A DNA stretch of 31,346 bases, taken from JBLHHI01 sp047614125 (GTDB lineage: Bacteria > Bacteroidota > Bacteroidia > NS11-12g > UBA9320). The notes beneath the pieces were generated by a model. The model was not told the origin of the DNA. It saw only the letters and a program-made list of their open reading frames with translations, and ran no database searches. Position 1 is the stretch's first letter, and the number at the start of each line of letters is the position of its first letter. The translations under genes and the position numbers were made by a program. The stretch spans positions 1-31,346 of the forward strand of contig JBLHHI010000023.1 of the NCBI GenBank assembly GCA_047614125.1, written 5' to 3'. Shown here piece after piece: positions 17,715-26,914 of the stretch.

Positions 17715-18161
17715 TTATGAAAGGAGTTGTTTTACAGCCAATGATATGGCTTTACCGTCGGCCTTTCCTTTAAGTTTTGAAGAGGCCATGCCCATCACCT
17801 TGCCCATGTCGGCCATTGTAGTAGCACCAACTTTTTGGATTATGGCTTTTACTTCCGCTTCAACCTCCTTGTTGGATAATTGCTTTGGCAAAAACGATTC
17901 AATAACCACCAATTCTTCCTCTTCTTTTTGGGCTAAATCAGGACGGTTTTGTTCTTGGTAGAGTGTTAAACTGTCTCGTCGTTGTTTAGCCAATTTTGCT
18001 AGGGTATTCATTTCGTCTTCTGGGCTAACCACCTTCCCTCCTTCAGCAGAATCCAACAACATTATTGCCGCTTTAATCAAGCGTAAACCGCGCAACTTAA
18101 CAGCGTCTTTGGCCTTCATGGCCAGTTTTATTTCTTCGGAAAGTGTTTCTTTTAATGCCAT
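17715..18161 (-). CDS. GatB/YqeY domain protein
   Basis: A 148-aa cytosolic protein matching the full length of the YqeY family. It shows the family features: LSEEIKLAMKAKDAVKLRGLRLIKAA at the N-terminus, YQEQNRPDLAQKEEEELVVIESFLPKQ in the middle and MADMGKVMGMASSKLKGKADGK at the end. The C-terminal half resembles the tRNA-binding tail of GatB. The family is thought to be linked with tRNA-dependent amidation, but its exact role is not settled. It lies 53 bp downstream of metH on the same strand, with its own -7 box only 4 nt before the ATG. Confidence 0.92.
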   Translation of the reverse strand: MALKETLSEEIKLAMKAKDAVKLRGLRLIKAAIMLLDSAEGGKVVSPEDEMNTLAKLAKQRRDSLTLYQEQNRPDLAQKEEEELVVIESFLPKQLSNKEVEAEVKAIIQKVGATTMADMGKVMGMASSKLKGKADGKAISLAVKQLLS

Positions 18162-18165
18162 AAAT

Positions 18166-18173
18166 CAAAGATA
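18166..18173 (-). promoter_or_regulatory. -7 box 4 nt before the YqeY-family ATG
   Basis: TATCTTTG on the minus strand, then ATTT, then the ATG. An exact TAnnTTTG match. Transcription from it would start at or within 1-3 nt of the start codon and give a leaderless mRNA. No -33 TTG is visible. Confidence 0.45.
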
Positions 18174-18214
18174 GTCACGAACGTGTTAAAGAAAAATTAT
18201 ATCGGCGTTGACCG

Positions 18215-20875
18215 TTATAAATTTGGTCGCAACCACTTTCTTACATCTTCAACCAATTGACCTTTCCGCTCCGAATAACTCACCAGTTGATCATTTTCAA
18301 TTCTGCCAACAGCAAAGTACTTACTTTTTGGATGTGCGAAATAGAATCCTGAAACCGCCGAAGCCGGATACATCGCAAAACTTTCAGTCAGCATCATTCC
18401 TGTATTTTTCTCCACTTCGAGCAGAGACCAAATTTTGCCCTTTTCGGTATGGTCTGGACATGCCGGGTAGCCTGGTGCTGGCCGTATTCCCTGATATTTT
18501 TCGCGAATCAAGTCTGAATTTTTGAGCTTCTCTTCTTTGATGTAACCCCACTGATCTGTTCGTACCTTGGCATGTAAATACTCCGCAAAAGCTTCTGCCA
18601 ATCGGTCGGTTAAAACCTTTACCATGATCGATTTGTAATCATCCAGATCGGCCTTGTACCGATCCGAAACTTCATCTACACCATGAATTGAAACTGCAAA
18701 GGCTCCTAAGTAATCGGGATATTGGCTCTCTTCTGCGATGTAATCTGACAACGACAAATTTGGAATTCCAGCTCCCATCTTGCGCTGTTGCCGCAAAAAG
18801 TTGAATTCAATTTTCACCTCCATTCGGTCAGAACTTAAGATTTCAACGCGTTCTTCCTTTTTTCGAGCTGGGAAAATTCCGGCAACTCCTCGTGCCTTTA
18901 TTTGTTTGGAAGAGATCAATTCTTGCAACATGGTTTCTCCTTCTTCAAAGAGCTTGGTTGCAACCTCTCCAACCACTTCGTCGGTTAAAATATTTGGATA
19001 CTTTCCACTTAGCTCCCAAGCTTGAAAGAAAGGCGTCCAATCGATGTATGGCACCAGTTCTGAAAGTTCCGGTTCATACACAACCGATCCAATGACCTTT
19101 GGCGCTGGACTTTGCCAATCTTTTGGGTCTATTTCTAGCCGGTTGGCGAGTGCTTCTGGATACTTAAGAAGTATTTTGGCCGCTTGTCGAATGGCGTGCT
19201 CTTTGGAAAGCTCTATATATTCAGCCTTATATCGTTCAACGGTAGCTTGATTGGTAGTTCCCGAGAGAAGGGCACCAACCACGGGAACGGAACGTGATGC
19301 ATCCAGCACATGTATAACGGCATGATCGTATTTTGGCGCAACTTTTACCGCCGTATGCACTCGAGATGTTGTGGCTCCACCAATAAGCAGTGGGGTGTTC
19401 ATTCCCAAACGCTGCATTTCTTCAGCTACATGAACCATTTCGTCTAGGCTTGGGGTAATTAATCCGCTCAAACCAATAACATCCGCGCCAATTTCCTTGG
19501 CTGTTTTTAAAATCTTATCGGCCGGCACCATCACACCGAGGTCAATAATATCGTAGTTGTTGCAGGCCAAAACCACTCCAACAATGTTCTTACCAATATC
19601 GTGAACATCGCCTTTAACCGTAGCCATTAGAACCTTACCCCTTACGGATCCTACCGTTTTCTCTTCTTCCAAATAGGGTGTTAAATACGCCACCGACTTT
19701 TTCATTACTCGAGCCGATTTTACCACTTGAGGCAAAAACATCTTACCGGCTCCAAACAAGTCTCCAACCACACCCATGCCATCCATAAGCGGGCCTTCAA
19801 TTACTTTCAATGGGCTAACCAACAGCTGTCGAGCTTCTTCGGTATCTGCTTCAATGTGATCTGTAATTCCCTTAATTAATGCGTGTTTTAGGCGTTCGTA
19901 AACAGGCATTGTCCGCCATTCTGCTTCAACCTTAACCTCTTTGCCTTTTTGTTGAACCGTTTCGGCAAAGTCAACCAAGCGTTCCGTCGCATCTTCTCTT
20001 CTGTTTAGGATTACATCTTCTACATGGTTCAATAGTTGAGGTTCAATTTGATCGTAAACCGCTATCATTCCTGCGTTTACAATACCCATGTCCATTCCCG
20101 CCTTAATTGCGTGGAACAGAAAAGAAGAGTGCATTGCCTCTCGAACCGTATCGTTGCCACGAAAAGAAAATGAAATGTTGCTCACCCCGCCGCTTACTCG
20201 AGCACCCGGTAAGTTTTCTTTAATCCATCGAGTTGCATTAATAAAATCAACCGCATAGTTGTTGTGTTCTTCAATGCCTGTTGCAATGGCAAGTATATTT
20301 GGATCAAAGATGATGTCTGAAGGCGACAAACCTGCTTTGCTAATTAGAAGGTCGTAGCTTCGTTTGCAAATTTCCTTTTTCCGCTCAAAGGTATCAGCCT
20401 GCCCGGTTTCATCGAAGGCCATCACAACCGTAGCGGCTCCGTACATCCGTATCTTTTTCCCTTTTAGAATAAAGTCTTCTTCTCCATCCTTTAAGCTTAT
20501 GGAGTTTACAATTCCTTTTCCTTGGAGGCACTTTAAACCCGCTTCAATAATTTCCCATTTTGACGAGTCTACCATCACCGGCACAATGGATATATCGGGA
20601 TCCGCGGCCAGCATGTTCAAAAACTTCACCATAGCAGCCTTTCCATCCAGCATGCCCTCATCCATGTTTATATCGATGATTTGTGCGCCATTTTCAACTT
20701 GTTGACGAGCTACTTGAAGTGCTTCATCGTATTGGTGGTTAAGAATGAGTCTTGAAAACTTTTTGGAACCCGTAATATTTGTTCGTTCACCAATGTTGAT
20801 GAAGTTCATGGATTTTAGCACATTAAGTGGCTCTAAACCACTTAACCTTAGCGTATTAACAATTTCTTGCGGCAT
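18215..20875 (-). CDS. metH: Cobalamin-dependent methionine synthase, pterin/B12/AdoMet domains only
   Basis: Makes methionine from homocysteine using methyl-tetrahydrofolate and methylcobalamin. The 886-aa protein lacks the ~330-aa N-terminal homocysteine-binding, zinc-holding domain of the ~1230-aa E. coli enzyme and starts just before the pterin domain (NIGERTNITGSKKF, ~27). Next are the helical cap (~325-410), the B12 domain with the cobalt-ligand His in DVHDIGKNIV (~425) plus SGLITPSLDEM and LLIGGATTS, and the reactivation domain with RPAPGYPACPDHTEK (~800) and AMYPASAVSGFYF. Split MetH is known in Bacteroidota, where the homocysteine part is a separate protein, often next door. Here neither neighbour encodes it. 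A SAM-I riboswitch sits in the leader. No in-frame ATG is visible upstream of 20875. Confidence 0.96.
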   Translation of the reverse strand: MPQEIVNTLRLSGLEPLNVLKSMNFINIGERTNITGSKKFSRLILNHQYDEALQVARQQVENGAQIIDINMDEGMLDGKAAMVKFLNMLAADPDISIVPVMVDSSKWEIIEAGLKCLQGKGIVNSISLKDGEEDFILKGKKIRMYGAATVVMAFDETGQADTFERKKEICKRSYDLLISKAGLSPSDIIFDPNILAIATGIEEHNNYAVDFINATRWIKENLPGARVSGGVSNISFSFRGNDTVREAMHSSFLFHAIKAGMDMGIVNAGMIAVYDQIEPQLLNHVEDVILNRREDATERLVDFAETVQQKGKEVKVEAEWRTMPVYERLKHALIKGITDHIEADTEEARQLLVSPLKVIEGPLMDGMGVVGDLFGAGKMFLPQVVKSARVMKKSVAYLTPYLEEEKTVGSVRGKVLMATVKGDVHDIGKNIVGVVLACNNYDIIDLGVMVPADKILKTAKEIGADVIGLSGLITPSLDEMVHVAEEMQRLGMNTPLLIGGATTSRVHTAVKVAPKYDHAVIHVLDASRSVPVVGALLSGTTNQATVERYKAEYIELSKEHAIRQAAKILLKYPEALANRLEIDPKDWQSPAPKVIGSVVYEPELSELVPYIDWTPFFQAWELSGKYPNILTDEVVGEVATKLFEEGETMLQELISSKQIKARGVAGIFPARKKEERVEILSSDRMEVKIEFNFLRQQRKMGAGIPNLSLSDYIAEESQYPDYLGAFAVSIHGVDEVSDRYKADLDDYKSIMVKVLTDRLAEAFAEYLHAKVRTDQWGYIKEEKLKNSDLIREKYQGIRPAPGYPACPDHTEKGKIWSLLEVEKNTGMMLTESFAMYPASAVSGFYFAHPKSKYFAVGRIENDQLVSYSERKGQLVEDVRKWLRPNL

Positions 20876-20921
20876 CGGCTTGTAGTACGCTATGTTTTTT
20901 AAGAAAGCATTGGAGATTGAT

Positions 20922-21024
20922 GTATCTCTTCTTTTGCCATTGGCAAAAGATGGGATTTGGCACCTTAAATTTATCAGGTTGCCAAGACTTCATTGGGCCC
21001 ATCCCTCGGTCTTTCTTGATAACG
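20922..21024 (-). promoter_or_regulatory. SAM-I riboswitch (S box) of metH
   Basis: Read on the minus strand the leader has the S-box core in order: TATCAAGA at the 5' side, P2 strands AGAC and GTCT around GAGGGATGGGCCCAATGAA, the conserved TTGGCAACCT, P3 ACCT/AGGT, the GTGCCAAATCCCATC segment, P4 CTTTTGCC/GGCAAAAG with a 3-nt loop, and a closing GAAGAGATAC that re-pairs with the 5' strand (P1 is short). It binds S-adenosylmethionine and should lower metH expression when SAM is plentiful. The 46 nt between aptamer and ATG show no terminator hairpin with a T-run, so control is probably translational or works in another way. Confidence 0.92.
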
Positions 21025-21029
21025 TGGTG

Positions 21030-21037
21030 CAAAAATA
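21030..21037 (-). promoter_or_regulatory. -7 box of metH/SAM riboswitch transcript
   Basis: TATTTTTG followed by C on the minus strand, an exact TAnnTTTG match ending about 5 nt before the first riboswitch base at 21024. The aptamer would thus be at the very 5' end of the mRNA, which supports both calls. A good -33 TTG is not seen. Confidence 0.55.
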
Positions 21038-21050
21038 GAAAAAGCATTGT

Positions 21051-21091
21051 AACCTGAGTTCTGAATTCAAAATATTAATTGAACTCGGGTT
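21051..21091. repeat. Inverted repeat upstream of the metH promoter
   Basis: Arms AACCTGAGTTC (21051-21061) and GAACTCGGGTT (21081-21091) pair over 11 bp with one mismatch and a 19-nt spacer. The left arm recurs once at 29429-29439 in another spacer. It could be a dispersed element or an operator. Confidence 0.4.
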
Positions 21092-21094
21092 ATA

Positions 21095-21128
21095 AAACAA
21101 AAAACCCCATCGTTTCCGATGGGGTTTT
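21095..21128 (-). terminator. Terminator of the 1881-aa PKD gene
   Basis: Perfect 8-bp stem CCCCATCG / CGATGGGG with a 4-nt loop. On the minus strand it is followed by TTTTTTGTTTT. It starts about 24 bp after the gene's stop. Four T on the other side give weak function in the + direction too. Confidence 0.9.
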
Positions 21129-21148
21129 AATTATGTGTTTATTTAAAT

Positions 21149-24100
21149 CTATCGTATCAACGTAACCGTGCCACTTATGGGCTCTAAGTTGTCGTTTTCC
21201 GGACGATTCTTCAATTTGTAATTGATGATGTAGAAGTAAGTTCCTCCAGGACATTTAACCGACCCTTTGTTCATTACGGTACCATCCCATCCAATAGTTG
21301 CGTCCTCCGATTTGTACACCAACTCACCCCATCGGTTGTAAATCACAATTTCGTAGCTGTCTTGACCCTCTACATCGATGATATAGGTTTTGTTCAAATC
21401 ATCATCCGAGTCTGGGGTAAAGACGTTGTAGGGTGTGATTTTCGCAACGAAGTTGTTGTTGATCATCTTACATAAAGTATCGGCACAACCTTCTGGACTT
21501 ATCGCAATTAAACAAACTTGGAACATACCAATGGTCTCGCCCCAGTTGTAGCATACCTTTTCAGAAGTATACGACATATCTAGGTCTCGGGTTGGTGTTT
21601 CAATAATCCATTGATAACTCGATGCCCCTTGCGAAGTACTCGTGAAGCAGAATTCAGGTTTGTCTGTTGAATCAACATCAAAGTCGGCGGTAACATCAAT
21701 AACGGTAACATATCCGGTATCAAGCGCCTGACAACGAGGCCCGAAATCGCCCGGTGGCAAGTCGTAATCCGGTGTCATTATTACCATGTAACTACCCGCA
21801 TCGCTGTAGCTGTGATTTACGGAGTTAATTGGTAAGTTGCGAAGAGCGGTGTCGCCGTCTCCAAACTCCCAAGTGAAGTATTTGTAAATGGTGTCACTTT
21901 CACTCGTAAAGGTCACAATCTCATCCGGACAAACAATGGTGTCTGAAATCAACAATTTAGACGGAGCTATGGGACGAACAATTACCTTGATTCTACGTGG
22001 AATTTTACCATCCGCAGAACTGGTATCTGGGAACCAACGTCCACACTTGATGTTTGTACCTTCTAATACATCCACCATGTACATTGAGAGATAGTAAACA
22101 CCCTCAGTGTTGTATTGGTGCTTAAATTGAGTATCTGGGTCTTTGTCAGAATCCGTACTTCCGTCGCCCCAATACAATTCAAAGTCTGGATCATCCATCG
22201 GATCTCTACTGGTGTTATCAATGTTCACTGTTCCACCCACACAAATAATGGTAGAATCCAGTCCCCATGGATTAAAGCCGGCAAATTCGAAGCCCGGTTG
22301 AGCTCCCGCTATGTAGATTTGTTTCGAAATGGTATCCTCGCAACCCAATTGAGAGAATACTCGTAGGGTAACGGTGTATATGCCATTTGATGTGTAATCG
22401 TGAGCTGGGTTTTCAAGAACGCTTCGTTTCGAACCGTCTCCAAAGTCCCATTCGTACCCAGTAATCCAATCACATGGATCGTAATTTCCGTTCGGACACG
22501 TATCTCTACCCGTACATGGATCCATCACAAAAGAGGAATCAAAGAAGGAGATGATGCTCACACATGGGTCTCCACCATTTTGCTGACTGGTTAAGAAGTT
22601 TGCTCGAACTCCAGTAACAAAGGCGGTAACAAAGGCTGTATCTCTACACAACATACTGTCGCGCGTTGCAATTGCTACCAAGTATTCTCCTGGTTTATCG
22701 TAAACGTGAGAGAAGGCAATGGAGCGGTCGAATTCAGATTTTGGATCGCCGTAATCCCAGTTAACCTCTTTAATCTCACGGTTCTGGATGTAGCGATCTG
22801 CATCTTCCCAATACTTGGTTGGATCAATTGGATAGTCGTCTGGCCATGTTTGATCGCCATATTGCCAGTAACGAATGCTGTCGTATAAGAACAATTCTTG
22901 GCCTTCACAAACCGCATCGTCGAAGAATTTAAATAAGTTTAGGTATCCAACATTTAAGAGCTTGGCAGCAGATTTTTCACAACCAATTCTATTGTTAATG
23001 AATAAGCCCGGAACCATTGGTCCATTCGAGTTTTTCCAAATGGTATCCTTTTTCGAAGGATCACAGAAGTTCAACTTAATATCAGCATGACGGTAGGTGA
23101 ACTTGTAAATTCCAGGAATTTTATCTCCTTTTCTAAACACCGTGCCATCCGAAGCGGTTAGCGTATAAGGTGCTATAAGCGTATCATACCCTTGCAACGA
23201 TGAATCTCTAAAGTGCAAAGACTCTTCGATGATTACCGAATCAGTTTGTGCAGCACTTGTGTATTTGTAGGTAAACTTGCCATGTTTTACAACGTTGTCG
23301 GTAATGCTCTTCTTGCTGATGACAAAGTATTCGCTTAAGCCAGTGGTGTCAATACAACCGTACGTTCCATCACCCAGCATTAAGGCCAATTCTTCACCAG
23401 TAATATCTCGAATATCTAAATCCAAGCTTTTTAGGAGTTCTGAAACAATCTTATCGGCTTGATACGTATTAATCTCATTCGTCCATTCGCGGTAAACACG
23501 AGTAACAAGAGTGTCGATGGTTTCATCTCCAAACACTTCATCAAGGTTGTGACGAATAACAAAGTTATACAACCACTCATCTGTGCTCTTCCAGTCAACA
23601 TTTTCATCGGTTCTACCTTTAACTGGGCCAGTATATGGCTGCCAGTAATAGAATTCTTCGTAGTAACCCGACAAGCGATCTGGGTAACCCCAGTTCCAAC
23701 GCAAGGCAGAAATACTATCTTGAATTGGGTTCAACAATCTAAAGTATGCAGTTTCGCCAGCACAAATTGTACGTGGCTCTGTGTCCGGAATTAAGATGTC
23801 GAAATCGGCATCTAAGAAACGGTAACGGAACATGTCTGTATACCATGCAGTATCTCTACATTCTGGAGCTATTGGGTTTCCAGCACCATCAAAGGCTGGA
23901 GGGCCGTTGGCCACTATTAATCCAATGGTAAATGATCCATTAGGTCGTTGAAGCAAGGTTCCAATTTCTCCAGCAGAATATCCTTTAACAAACTTGGTTC
24001 CCCATGCTCCTGCTATGTCGTATGGCAAAACAAAGGGTATAGGAAGTCCTGGAGGAGGAGGAGCAAATACGTTTCCAGCATTGTATGGATTCCAACACGT

Positions 24101-26794
24101 TGGACAGGTGAGCGAATCGTAATTCACTTCGAACCATTGTTGCGTACAACCCGGTTTTGTTTCCCCCATATCAAACTCCAGATAATACTGCAGTTTGTTT
24201 CCATCGAGTGGACAAGGAATACCCGACTCCCATTTCAAGCCACGTGCATTTGGAGGCGTGAGCGCGAGCGAGATGTTATTTGCACTTTCACACATAAATG
24301 GGTGAACGGTGTCTTTATGCCACAAGGTAACCGAGTTACATTGGGCTGTATTTTGATAGAAATAATCTCTATGGAAGGCTGAATCAATTAAGGTAACCAT
24401 TCGATATATAAAGGTATCTCTTCCATTCATAAAGGTATCGATAATAACTTGGCTTTGCGAAGCAATAACCGTATCCGCATCATTCACAACCATTTCGCTT
24501 ATCGAAATAACAGAATCGCCATCTTGTATAAAGAACTCTTCATCCTTATCAATGGTTTCAATCTTTGGCCCAGAAACGGTGCGTGTGGTACTATTACCTA
24601 GGTCTCGAATAACGATGGTAACTCCTGCAGGAATTTTGTATGCATGATCTTCCCAAATAACGGTACTAGATCCTTTTCCATAGTAAACTGTCTGAGGTCT
24701 CCAAATCTTTAATCGATAGATGTTGTGCATCCACTGCGACTCAGGATACGTTTGACCGGCCACTACCGTAAAAGAATCAAACTTCTGCGTTCCAAACGAA
24801 TCGTATGGAATTACAAAGGTCTTAGTCGAGTCGAAGGGTACAAACAACACCACTTCTTGAGGTACAATTACCGTGTCTTTTGCATATATGTTTACTCGAT
24901 AACAAATTCTTGCATTTTTACTAAACTCGGTTTTAGGCGCTGGATTTTTAAATCGTTGCCCATTTCGGTCGTATTTATAAATCGAATCCCACGGCGTATA
25001 CCAGTGACATGGTAAGCTGTCGTAGGAGTAATTACAATTCAAGCCGACATTTTGATTTGCCTTGGTGTTGGTAGTACACTGCGGGGCAAAGTTGTCGCCG
25101 AAGCTCCAAATACGAATTACGTAATCTTTGTTTCGAATGGCTGGATCAACCGGTATGGCTGTTTGATCTCCAGCTCTTGTAATTGGATCAAAATTGAAAA
25201 CGTATCTTCTTTTCAATGGGAAACCACCGCGATCAGCGTCATAACGCGCCGTATCGCCAGCTGGCTTAATAACGATCCACTTGCCTTCGGTGGCGTCGTA
25301 ATACGCTTTGTATCCATTTTGTTGGAATACCGTTCCAATATCGTGTTTCGCCAAGAACGTGTCCATGCTTTGATACGTATAAATACTATCAATTAAGGTA
25401 ACTGGATGCGTTACAACTCTAAACGAGAATGGGAAGTAATAGAAGAACGAGTCTTCATCATACACATTCGGATCATCGTGGTAGAAGGTTGAGTTGTTTG
25501 GAAAACAAACCGTATCGATGATCTGACATTGGTATTTCTGATATTGTGGTACACGATTAAATGGCACCTCAATGGTAGAAGATGGTCCAACTTTTAAAAT
25601 CGTATCGTAAATCATGATGTCACACGGACCGGAAACAATACGCAATGAAATCATCCAAGGACCGCCGCCATAATTGTGACAAGGTGTCCAAGTTTTGTTA
25701 TTTGTGTTCTGCGGACCCGATGGAGGATCTCCGAAGTTCCACAAAAATTTAGCACCTGGAATGGCACCATTTTTTAATCGGAAACAAGTCTCTGGATCGC
25801 TGGTACAAGAAGAATCTTTATCGGCTAAAATTTCTGGACGAAGTTTTATGTTGGTTGCCGCTGCTTTGTATTGGTAGGATTCCGAACAACCAAATTTCGA
25901 AGTAACCGTTAATCGAGCATTAAAGGTACCATTGATTCTGTACCACTTTTTAATAATACCGTCAAAACCTTCTCCGGTCCAGTACTTCGTATTGGTAATT
26001 GAATCACCAATGATTACTTCACCATCGCCAAAGTCGAATACAAACTGGCCCACATCTTTAAGTCCAATAAATTCACCCGGATTGGCTAACCAATTGATGT
26101 AGGTTTGATTCTTAATGGTTGCCAATGTAGAGTCGCACTTCGTAGGCGCGTTACTGCTGATGGCAATACCTAGGTTTGGCCAAATTTCAAATGCGTCTGG
26201 CAAGGTAACTTTAGATATACAACCGTTGGCATCTTCTAGTTCAATGATCACATCAAACTTCCCACCTCTTTTGTCTATAATAGTGTGACAAATGGTATCG
26301 CCGCGAACCGGGTTAATTTTATCGTACTTGGCACCATCTCCAAAAAGTATGGTTCTACGTACAATCTTACTGCCTGGGGCCGGTGAACTGCTGTCGATGA
26401 AACAGAACTCATTGCCATTAAAACACTGTTGGTCGGGTGTAATTATAAGCAACTTAGCCACTGGGCTGGGCTTAATGGTTACAGTAATCGTTTTGGTACA
26501 CGGCGAAAAGTTCCCCTTCGAATCGGTAGAAGTTAACGAAACGGTAAACGTACCAAAGCTTTGATACACGTGATTTGGGTCTCGTTGACTGCCCGTAAAG
26601 CCGTCTCCAAAATCCCAAGCCCATCCATCAAAACCGGGCGAATTTGCCTTAAAATCAATGGCAGAACCCACACATGTTTGACCCGAAAATTGCGGGTTAC
26701 AAGATTGTGCGCTTGCTTGATCTACCATTGCCAACAAAAACAAGAGTGGCAGTAGTAAAAACCGAAGTTGTAAGATTTTCTTTTTCATAAACAT
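21149..26794 (-). CDS. Giant secreted PKD protein with T9SS type B tail
   Basis: An 1881-aa exported protein, the longest in the window. Signal peptide about 1-29 (LLLPLLFLLAMVDQASAQ). PKD-type cores lie near residues 60 (WAWDFGDGF), 255 (FDFGDG), 353 (LWNFGDP), 565 (WSFGDN), 1035 (RWNWGYP), 1348 (NWDYGDP), 1451 (YEWDFGDG), 1541 (LYWGDG) and 1645 (WEFGDG). Between ~600 and ~1000 and between ~1050 and ~1300 are long stretches of no family I recognise, rich in Asp, Thr and Tyr. The type B tail is at ~1785-1881 (YNVFTPDSDDDLNKTY, YNRWGELVY, GWDGT, GGTYFYIINY, GTVTLIR). The second ATG, at 26788 (MKKK), may be the real start. It follows the membrane protein and ECF sigma genes on the same strand with a 120-bp gap and no terminator between. 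Likely a gliding or adhesion-type surface protein. Confidence 0.9.
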   Translation of the reverse strand: MFMKKKILQLRFLLLPLLFLLAMVDQASAQSCNPQFSGQTCVGSAIDFKANSPGFDGWAWDFGDGFTGSQRDPNHVYQSFGTFTVSLTSTDSKGNFSPCTKTITVTIKPSPVAKLLIITPDQQCFNGNEFCFIDSSSPAPGSKIVRRTILFGDGAKYDKINPVRGDTICHTIIDKRGGKFDVIIELEDANGCISKVTLPDAFEIWPNLGIAISSNAPTKCDSTLATIKNQTYINWLANPGEFIGLKDVGQFVFDFGDGEVIIGDSITNTKYWTGEGFDGIIKKWYRINGTFNARLTVTSKFGCSESYQYKAAATNIKLRPEILADKDSSCTSDPETCFRLKNGAIPGAKFLWNFGDPPSGPQNTNNKTWTPCHNYGGGPWMISLRIVSGPCDIMIYDTILKVGPSSTIEVPFNRVPQYQKYQCQIIDTVCFPNNSTFYHDDPNVYDEDSFFYYFPFSFRVVTHPVTLIDSIYTYQSMDTFLAKHDIGTVFQQNGYKAYYDATEGKWIVIKPAGDTARYDADRGGFPLKRRYVFNFDPITRAGDQTAIPVDPAIRNKDYVIRIWSFGDNFAPQCTTNTKANQNVGLNCNYSYDSLPCHWYTPWDSIYKYDRNGQRFKNPAPKTEFSKNARICYRVNIYAKDTVIVPQEVVLFVPFDSTKTFVIPYDSFGTQKFDSFTVVAGQTYPESQWMHNIYRLKIWRPQTVYYGKGSSTVIWEDHAYKIPAGVTIVIRDLGNSTTRTVSGPKIETIDKDEEFFIQDGDSVISISEMVVNDADTVIASQSQVIIDTFMNGRDTFIYRMVTLIDSAFHRDYFYQNTAQCNSVTLWHKDTVHPFMCESANNISLALTPPNARGLKWESGIPCPLDGNKLQYYLEFDMGETKPGCTQQWFEVNYDSLTCPTCWNPYNAGNVFAPPPPGLPIPFVLPYDIAGAWGTKFVKGYSAGEIGTLLQRPNGSFTIGLIVANGPPAFDGAGNPIAPECRDTAWYTDMFRYRFLDADFDILIPDTEPRTICAGETAYFRLLNPIQDSISALRWNWGYPDRLSGYYEEFYYWQPYTGPVKGRTDENVDWKSTDEWLYNFVIRHNLDEVFGDETIDTLVTRVYREWTNEINTYQADKIVSELLKSLDLDIRDITGEELALMLGDGTYGCIDTTGLSEYFVISKKSITDNVVKHGKFTYKYTSAAQTDSVIIEESLHFRDSSLQGYDTLIAPYTLTASDGTVFRKGDKIPGIYKFTYRHADIKLNFCDPSKKDTIWKNSNGPMVPGLFINNRIGCEKSAAKLLNVGYLNLFKFFDDAVCEGQELFLYDSIRYWQYGDQTWPDDYPIDPTKYWEDADRYIQNREIKEVNWDYGDPKSEFDRSIAFSHVYDKPGEYLVAIATRDSMLCRDTAFVTAFVTGVRANFLTSQQNGGDPCVSIISFFDSSFVMDPCTGRDTCPNGNYDPCDWITGYEWDFGDGSKRSVLENPAHDYTSNGIYTVTLRVFSQLGCEDTISKQIYIAGAQPGFEFAGFNPWGLDSTIICVGGTVNIDNTSRDPMDDPDFELYWGDGSTDSDKDPDTQFKHQYNTEGVYYLSMYMVDVLEGTNIKCGRWFPDTSSADGKIPRRIKVIVRPIAPSKLLISDTIVCPDEIVTFTSESDTIYKYFTWEFGDGDTALRNLPINSVNHSYSDAGSYMVIMTPDYDLPPGDFGPRCQALDTGYVTVIDVTADFDVDSTDKPEFCFTSTSQGASSYQWIIETPTRDLDMSYTSEKVCYNWGETIGMFQVCLIAISPEGCADTLCKMINNNFVAKITPYNVFTPDSDDDLNKTYIIDVEGQDSYEIVIYNRWGELVYKSEDATIGWDGTVMNKGSVKCPGGTYFYIINYKLKNRPENDNLEPISGTVTLIR

Positions 26795-26852
26795 TTGTGC
26801 TCGGGTGTAAAATTATATTCCTAACCGCGATACCAAAAAGGAGTGACCCGAT

Positions 26853-26866
26853 TTTGGCTCGCCAAA
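26853..26866. promoter_or_regulatory. Small palindrome between the PKD giant and the membrane protein gene
   Basis: TTTGGC-TC-GCCAAA, 6-bp arms with a 2-nt centre, 59 bp upstream of the giant's ATG. The 2-nt loop is too tight for a stable hairpin, so a protein-binding site is more likely than a terminator. It could be chance. Confidence 0.25.
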
Positions 26867-26914
26867 TTATCCTTATTTATTTAATTATTCAACTTATTTA
26901 TTCATTTCAAGGGC

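Noticed and set aside
20856..21047. 63-aa minus-strand reading frame upstream of metH
   Set aside because: It lies over the SAM-I aptamer and overlaps the start of metH. Its composition is explained by the structured RNA.
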